Positions 58,275-64,000 of a stretch of 64,000 nucleotides of DNA are shown piece by piece. Position numbers and translations under genes: made by a program. The notes under the pieces were generated by a model, which was not told the DNA's origin, did not search any database, and saw only the letters and a program-made list of their open reading frames with translations. Source of the DNA: Trichosphaerium sp. ATCC 40318 (lineage: Eukaryota > Discosea > Flabellinia > Trichosidae). The stretch is from assembly GCA_038496445.1 (NCBI GenBank), contig JALMLS010000344.1:1-64000 (forward strand), in the 5' to 3' direction. The number at the start of each line of letters is the position of its first letter. Within the stretch, counting starts at the first letter, position 1.

Positions 58275-61081
58275 TTAACAAAGCTGTTTGTAACGTACCC
58301 CTGTCTCTTTCATTATGACGTATTTACCATCAGGTAATTTCATACACTTATCAAAGAATTGTTTGGCATTACCCCACATTATATCCATCCTGAACTTCAT
58401 TGTCTTAACCAAGTCTCTAGGTGTCATCATATTCACTTGCAAAATTTGGTGATTGTAGTTATCCTTTGGTGTCAAACGGCACACATAACTAAAATTTTAT
58501 ATTAGAACAAGAGATAATAAATAATAACAAGTTGATAAAAAGAAAAAAAGAAAGAAAAAAGACGACAAAGTCGTTGAACTGCAGTTGAGTTCTATTGACG
58601 TTCAAATCCTACTTTTTTTTTCCACCTCACAAAAACGTTTACGTTATATTTCCCTCATAAAAACAGTGTTTACAAGGAGTATGGAAAAAAGAAAGCTAAG
58701 AATTTGAAGTATAAAGTGAACTGCAATTTTTTTGGTTTTTTTTTGCTTTCAAGTGTTCACGTGTTCATAAGATGTTGGTTCGTGGTTTGGTTTTTGGTTT
58801 TAGAAGTTAAAAATATCAAGCAATATTTTTATGAATACGTACCCAAGACAAATTTGGTCTACACCAGCGATAAGAGCAGAAGCAAGCCATTTTGTCATTT
58901 TAAAGTTATTGTTGTTAGTCTCAGATGCGAGTACACTTCCTCTTTGGTTCTCCAGTTGTTTTCTCCAGTCACCAGTTACTTTAGGATCATATTCATTCAA
59001 AGCACGAATCATCTATAAGAGAAAAATCCATTAGTCTCAGATGAACATAAAATTGTTTCTCAATAGATTTTTTTTTGTTTTTTTTTTCCGTTTTCTTTGA
59101 CATAGTTTTTCTTGTATCAAAAAATAGTCTGAAGGATAGAAAAACTCTCAGCAATCGTATGAATAATCAGTAATCAGGGGATCGGACGAAAAATAATCAT
59201 AGAGTTTGATAAAAAATAGTTGAAATTAAAAAAAGAAGTTGAAAAAACAAAACGTACGACAAAGGCAGGTTTTTTGCTGTCCTTGACTCTTGCTACAGAA
59301 TCAATTTCTGATCTACAATAAACAGTGTAGTTTTCAACACCCCATTTTTGGTACCTGTAACATCAAAATTAGTCATACAAATCGAGTAACAAACAAAGAA
59401 AGCTTTCTCTTGTTCTTGCTTTCATGTTTTTTTCAAAATTCATTCATTTTTTTCCTTAATTCTTTGTGAAGCGTACTTGTATCCTACAGAAGCTACCCTT
59501 TCGGATCCTGTCTGGAATGGATTTCTAGTTTTGAACTTGTACTTGCTTTGATGAGCTAGAACTTGTTGGGAGAAGTTCTGGTTGATAAAAGTAGCTTCTT
59601 GGCGTAAAGCCTTTGGTCCATTAACACCAACAGCATCATCAAATGGAGGATCGTGAGAGTTCTCATTGACAGTAAAGTAATCTATTAAAAATAAAATCAA
59701 CAAAACATAACAAACGTCAAACGAGCAATAGCATCAAAAAATTCAACGAAAAAAAAAAACGTACCAAAGGCAGATTTCTCGCGCTTGTCGAAGAACATTT
59801 TACCGTTTTTCTTTACTAGTACGATATCCCAAGGGTATACAGCCTAATATACAATCAAAACAAAGAGATTTCAAAAAAATCGCTTGCACGACTTTCAAAG
59901 CACGTGCTTTAATCAAAAAGGATTTTGTTTGTTGGGTTGTCTTGTACGCACCTTAGACATTGCCATTAAGTGTACGAGAACAGAATCAATGATGAAAATA
60001 GAGTTTTCATTAAGTTCTTTCTTGTTAAGAGATTGCAATACTGGATCGTCGCTTGATGATACTTTAAAGAATGTACGTTGGCTAACCCATATTTTTTCGA
60101 GTGCTTTTGGTTGTTTTGGCTGAATAGTGGTGTATTGAGAGTTGAATGTCTCCAAAATACCTTATAATATTAGTACATATATTAACAAACACTGTGGACA
60201 TATTATAAATGAAATAGAGCGACCAGTATTGGAGGTGTAAGTTTTTTTGTAAAATCGAAAAAAATTTCTTTGACGATGCAGGAATGATGCATACCACACT
60301 TGAAGAGTACGGCAGGTGCCTTGACTTGAATATACTCGCGTTGTAAATCCTTGGCGGCAAATTGCAAAATAGCATCTCCCCAGTTTTCTTGAATTTCGAT
60401 GGATGCTTCGTAATTGCGCTTGGATTGATCGCGGGCCCAGTTCCAGCGTCTGAATTGCCACCTACGATTTTTTAGCTACGTTCTCAAGGCTCTAAAGTCG
60501 TTTTTTATTAACTTACGACTTTTTCTTTGGTCCACGAGCGCGACCGAGTCCTTTCTTGCTCTTGGATGCCCAGTTGCCAGTGTCGCGATTTCTACGAGTG
60601 TTTTAGAGAAAACCGTTGCGGTTATAACGTACTGTCGCCTGTTGTTGTAGAAGAAGTTTCTCTTTGGGTAGCGATATCTAAGCGTAGAGTAAGCTTCACA
60701 GCACCTAATTTTTACATACGTTTGTTTTGTCGGGCGAGAGTCGACGAGATGGAAATTCTCTTCATTAACCTCTTCGTGTACGCCAAACGGGCTCAAAAAA
60801 CCGGTTCGCGACTTGTCTAGTAAAGTTAATTTTTTAAGCTTGAGTTTTGATCGCAGTTCGCTAAACATACATGTACTGTTCTGTTTACCGCCAGTGTTAG
60901 TCCATTCGGCAATTTTTCCAAGCTTATCGCTTTTTGAGTACGGGGTGTATGGTGTAGTCTTAAAACGCTCAGGTACGGATGTTGGGCCCCATCCTGTTGG
61001 GTTATCCTATTTACTGTTACATTATTATTGTACGCTCGCGGTTACCTCAATACAAGGGAAAAATGCCAATTCAGTTGCCAT
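58275..61081 (-). CDS. EIF3D: Eukaryotic translation initiation factor 3 subunit D
   Basis: Subunit of eIF3, with a cap-binding fold in the C-terminal domain. ATG 61081 gives MATELAFFPCIE, then DNPTGWGPTSVPERFKTTPY and PYSKSDKLGKIAEWTN, the diagnostic eIF3d N-terminus. A basic/Gly-Arg-like segment follows (RRNRDTGNWASKSKKGLGRA, then RGPKKKS). The core reads RRWNWARDQSKRNYEASIEI, QENWGDAILQFAAKDLQREY, KWLASALIAGVDQICLGYV, ALNEYDPKVTGDWRKQLENQ, RGSVLASETNNNNFKM, and SRVSP-type end LTPKDNYNHQILQVNMMTPR, MKFRMDIMWGNAKQFFDKCM. Stop TAA 58277-58275. Exon borders in the 60480-60880 part (HLVDSRPTKQTY) are uncertain. The gene shares a 112-bp promoter with ENY2. Confidence 0.93.
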
Positions 61082-61090
61082 CACAATGAG

Positions 61091-61113
61091 TATTGGTAAA
61101 ATCGACACCAATA
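61091..61113. promoter_or_regulatory. Inverted CCAAT pair in the eIF3d/ENY2 divergent promoter
   Basis: TATTGGT (61091-61097) and ACCAATA (61107-61113) are perfect inverted copies, so a CCAAT box faces each gene. The whole space between the two ATGs is only 112 bp. NF-Y-type factors bind CCAAT; its use here is inferred from position. Confidence 0.45.
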
Positions 61114-61193
61114 AGACGAGAAAAAACTGCGTAAAAAACCTCCAGCTTATTGACTTTCAATAAATCGTGTTTCATCAGGAAACAATACACCTG

Positions 61194-61761
61194 ATGTCGT
61201 TAAAACGAAAGCTCACCAATGACGGTGGCCAATATCCCAACAAACATTATAAAACTGAAAGTGACACGGAAGATGGCCAACTTGTAGAACAATACGCAAC
61301 TAACATCAATGAAGGTCTTATCAAGCTCGGTAATCGCGAAAGGCACAAGTTATTGTGGAATTTCGACAAATTAACTTGAACAAGGCTAAAAGAGTATGCT
61401 CGAGCGCGTTTAAATGAGTGTGGGTGGCGAGAGTCGATGAGACAGGCTTGCATTGGTAAATAAAAATTATTTTATCTATTATTCTCTTATCTACCAATAG
61501 AAACGATGAACAGCAAAGGGGGTAATTGTACGACTAAATTATGCAATTTAGATTATATTTACACTACCTAGGTACACTTGATGAGCTAGTACACTCCACT
61601 ACGCACAAGGGCATCGGTGAGCACTTCTAAACGACTTTATTTAACACTTTGTAGATCAAATGCCTCAATCTGTAAAAGTAGACCTCCTTATTCATCTAGT
61701 AAACCTGGTACCAAACAAAAAGGAGCCAAAGCCAAAACTAAGAGTCAAAACTGTATCATAA
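61194..61761 (+). CDS. ENY2: ENY2/Sus1-like transcription and mRNA export factor
   Basis: Small helical subunit shared by the SAGA deubiquitinase module and TREX-2. ATG 61194 starts MSLKRKLTNDGGQYPNKHYK with a basic start, then acidic ESDTEDG and INEGLIKLGNRERHK. Intron 61349-61384 (36 bp) joins to LKEYARARLNECGWRESMRQ, the ENY2 signature. The next exons give ACIETMNSKGGTLDELVHST, then THKGIDQMPQSVKVDLLIHL, then VNLVPNKKEPKPKLRVKTVS. The stop is TAA 61759-61761. The N-terminal extension of about 45 residues is longer than in animal ENY2 (about 100 residues in all). All joins are in phase. Confidence 0.88.
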
Positions 61762-61984
61762 CTTTCAAAAAACAAAAAAAGAAGTGTTCAATGTGATGCT
61801 TCTCCAATTGACACTAATAGCTGTAACATTAAAATAATCTTTGTTCAAAAAAGCACCAGTAGAGTTATCAATTCACTAAGGAATTCTTTTTGATTGTTTG
61901 TGTCGTCTTATGAAACACGTGTTTGTACTAGAAGACACCTGTTCAATCTACCTTGTTTTTATTTACATGTGCTTTTCTGGAGTC

Positions 61985-64000
61985 TTATTTATAACCCCTT
62001 GGCGGCCTTTTCACTATTATCATTGCAGTATCTAGATTACTGGTTGCTCGTACACCAGCATTTGATGGAGCGAAACGATTGGACCATATTTTTCGACGTA
62101 TGGATGGTACACTCGCAGTAACTGTTATTATAATTGCAATTACTATAACACAAACAATAATAATGACAACAGTTGTGATGAGTATGATGTGGTTACCTTC
62201 TTTGCATGTGGACGTCAATAAGACATAAAACATTGAGTTTCGTGATCCTCAAGAAAAAAATAAGAAAACAGTGCGGCATGTCTTTTTGAGTACGTTGTAG
62301 GAGTTGTAGTTCTGTACATTTATCTGGTGGAATTGCAGTGGCCGTTACATCACATTCTTCTTCCCAGTTCCAAAAGTTATAGCCTTCGAATGGAGGCAGG
62401 AACGATGTTGGTCTTATACTTAAATCTGTTACATCTGGGCACTTAAACATTGTAATATTCGTAGTTGTATCAACTTCAAAAGTGACGGTATTGATTGTGA
62501 CATTATCTATAAGTATTTAGCAACAATGAAAGTTGTATTCTGATAAACATAAGAAGAGGAAGCGCACTGATGAATATAACAGGCCCAATAACAATCACCG
62601 TTTCATTTGCGAGTGTCACTGGGTCAGGAAATACAATAACACCATTATCACAAATCGCTTTTGGGTGAATAGGCTCAGGGCAGGGTTTAGAAGGAGCTTA
62701 AGATGGTTAGCAAGTCTTTAAGGTTGGTATTGGTACCATTGCTTGCAGGTATTATCAATTCAGAAGGTCCACTGCCTTGTGACTGTTGTGTGGGAGGTAT
62801 GGGATTAGCTGTTGTTGGTGCTATGGTTGTAGGCTCGTCTGTGGAGTTTGATGGAGGAAGTGACGGTGTAGAAACAGCTTCTGTTGGAATCATCGTTGGT
62901 TCTGAAGGAGCTTCCGTTGGCGCAACAGTAGTTGGCGCTTCAGTAGGATCAATTGGGGTGAGAGTAGGCGAGGTGGTTGTCGGCGTTGGTGATAGTGTAG
63001 TTGGTTGTAAGGTTGTCGGAAGTATTGTCGGTGACAGTGTCGTTGGAGGCAACGTAGATGGAGGTGGTTCCGTAGGTGATAGCGTAGTTGGCTGTAAGGT
63101 CGTAGGGTGTATAGTTGGTGATAGTGTAGTTGGTTGTAAGGTAGTCGGATGTATTGTCGGTGACAGTGTCGTTGGAGGCAACGTGGTTGGATGAGGTTCT
63201 GTAGGTGCAACTGTGGGTGATGCAGTTGGAGGAAAATCAGGTTGACCTGATAAGAAACATTAGGTTAAAAATAGAACAATCAATTGTCTCAACAGAGTTC
63301 CAAGAAAATGTTGATTGTGGAGCTGTTCCAGTGCATACCCGGGTTTAGCATACAAAGTGATTTCATTGTTAGTTCTCCCCAATCGCTTGCATCATTGTTA
63401 TCTGTCAGGGTAGTTCTCATAGCACCAGTGGCTGTTGGAAAGTTATATCCTGATCCTGTCCATTCAGCTTCATCTGTGAACCTACCAACTTTATTTTAAT
63501 GAGTATCACGCTGAAGTAATGAAGTGTATTCGGGAAAAAAAACGTACAAAATGGCCCTAAAAGGGCATAGTCAACCTGTGTACCTGTGTCATCTCTTAGC
63601 ATGATTTCTAAACCTTCTGTTGTCGCAAAGTCTTCTATTGTGATGTCTAATTCAATCATTGGGCAATCAACACTGACGTCTACACGTCATTAGTCTACAA
63701 AAAAACAAACGAGACCGTACTTACCTTTCCTGGTTACTACCAGTAGAGAGCTTGGATAATACGTAATATCTGGAAAGGTTATCCTTGGCTGAAGTCTTGT
63801 ACCAACAGGTGTTGTTAACACAATGTCTAGAGTCCAACCACCGACATTAACGACTTCAGGGCCTGTATTGGCTAGTTCAATAGCATTTTGGTCCGTAGAT
63901 GATAAAACTCGATGTACTTCGTTTATAAGTATCTACAATAGCAAAATTTAGGATAGAGTAGCGTTTACTTGCACGTGCAGCGGTAAATACTGGATTAGTA
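61985..64000 (-). CDS. Mucin-like membrane protein with lamin-tail domain (N-terminus outside window)
   Basis: The gene runs off the right edge. From the N-terminal side inward the visible parts are: an LTD (lamin-tail) domain, INEVHRVLSSTDQNAIELAN, TGPEVVNVGGWTLDIVL, PDITYYPSSLLVVTRK; a second Asp-rich module (MIELDITIEDFATTEGLEIM, RDDTGTQVDYALLGPF); a mucin-like Thr/Pro array (62700-63190) of TTLSPTIHPTTLQP units; a Cys-containing module (TNITMFKCPDVTDLSIRPTS, GYNFWNWEEECDVTATAIPP); one membrane helix (ILITTVVIIIVCVIVIAIII); and a short cytosolic tail (SIRRKIWSNRFAPSNAGVRA, ending KRPPRGYK, TAA 61987-61985). It should be a heavily O-glycosylated surface protein. LTD domains are known in secreted bacterial and protist proteins as well as lamins. 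Confidence 0.7.
62703..63190 (-). repeat. Mucin-type tandem repeat coding region
   Basis: Imperfect repeats of about 42 bp encoding TTLSPTIHPTTLQP and variants (ILPTTLQPTTLSPT, EPPPSTLPPTTLSP). On the plus strand this reads as GTTGGTGATAGTGTAGTTGG-type units. Low complexity makes copy number prone to change. Confidence 0.85.

Noticed and set aside
62703-63194. Plus-strand Gly/Val-rich frame (GDSVVGCKVVG repeats)
   Set aside because: Antisense of the Thr/Pro mucin repeats; the minus strand joins membrane and LTD modules.

Overview
The window is nuclear DNA of a unicellular eukaryote. It is AT-rich and gene-dense, and nearly every gene is cut by short introns (mostly about 40-100 bp). Donors are typically GTACG(T) and acceptors usually end in TAG. 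The standard code works throughout: TAA, TAG and TGA all serve as stops. The gene set points to a free-living protist: a Dictyostelium-type SHK kinase with an SH2 domain, a myristoylated G-alpha, a HECT ligase, a SWI3-type chromatin subunit, and bacterial-type families (YwqG, YwqK repeats, TauE). An amoebozoan is plausible, but the lineage is not fixed by the sequence. I saw no tRNA, rRNA, CRISPR array or intact transposon.

Layout 1-19 kb: the C-terminal part of a purple acid phosphatase (+); a calponin-homology/filamin/ankyrin protein (-); a PH-domain protein with an acidic tail (-); a restriction-endonuclease-like protein (-) head to head with a nucleotidyltransferase-like protein (+); a coiled-coil protein (-); an RCC1-repeat protein (-); a probable mitochondrial protein of unknown function (-); a YwqG/DUF1963 protein (+); a small membrane protein (-).

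Layout 19-44 kb: importin alpha (+); a TauE/SafE transporter (-); pseudouridine synthase PUS7/TruD (+); a SAM methyltransferase (+); an acidic protein with a SAP-like C-terminus (-); an LRR-PH-kinase-SH2 protein (+), the most striking gene here; a YwqK/MORN_2 repeat protein (+); an HNH-nuclease-like protein (-); a large ankyrin/coiled-coil protein (-).

Layout 44-64 kb: a WW-HECT ubiquitin ligase (+); an F-box protein (-); a secreted protein with a root-cap/VWD-like module (-); G-alpha (+); SWI3/SMARCC (+); eIF3d (-); ENY2/Sus1 (+); and the C-terminal part of a membrane-anchored mucin-like protein with a lamin-tail domain (-, cut by the window end).

No operon-like pathway is evident. Recurrent themes are signalling and cytoskeleton (G-alpha, SHK, CH-filamin-ANK, PH), ubiquitin (HECT, F-box), nuclear transport and chromatin (importin alpha, RCC1, SWI3, ENY2) and cell surface. 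Many pairs are divergent and share short promoters. Gene models were assembled by hand from frames, splice sites and family motifs, so individual exon borders may be off. In the two ankyrin genes, one base must be gained or lost to keep the repeat, which may be homopolymer assembly errors or real lesions.
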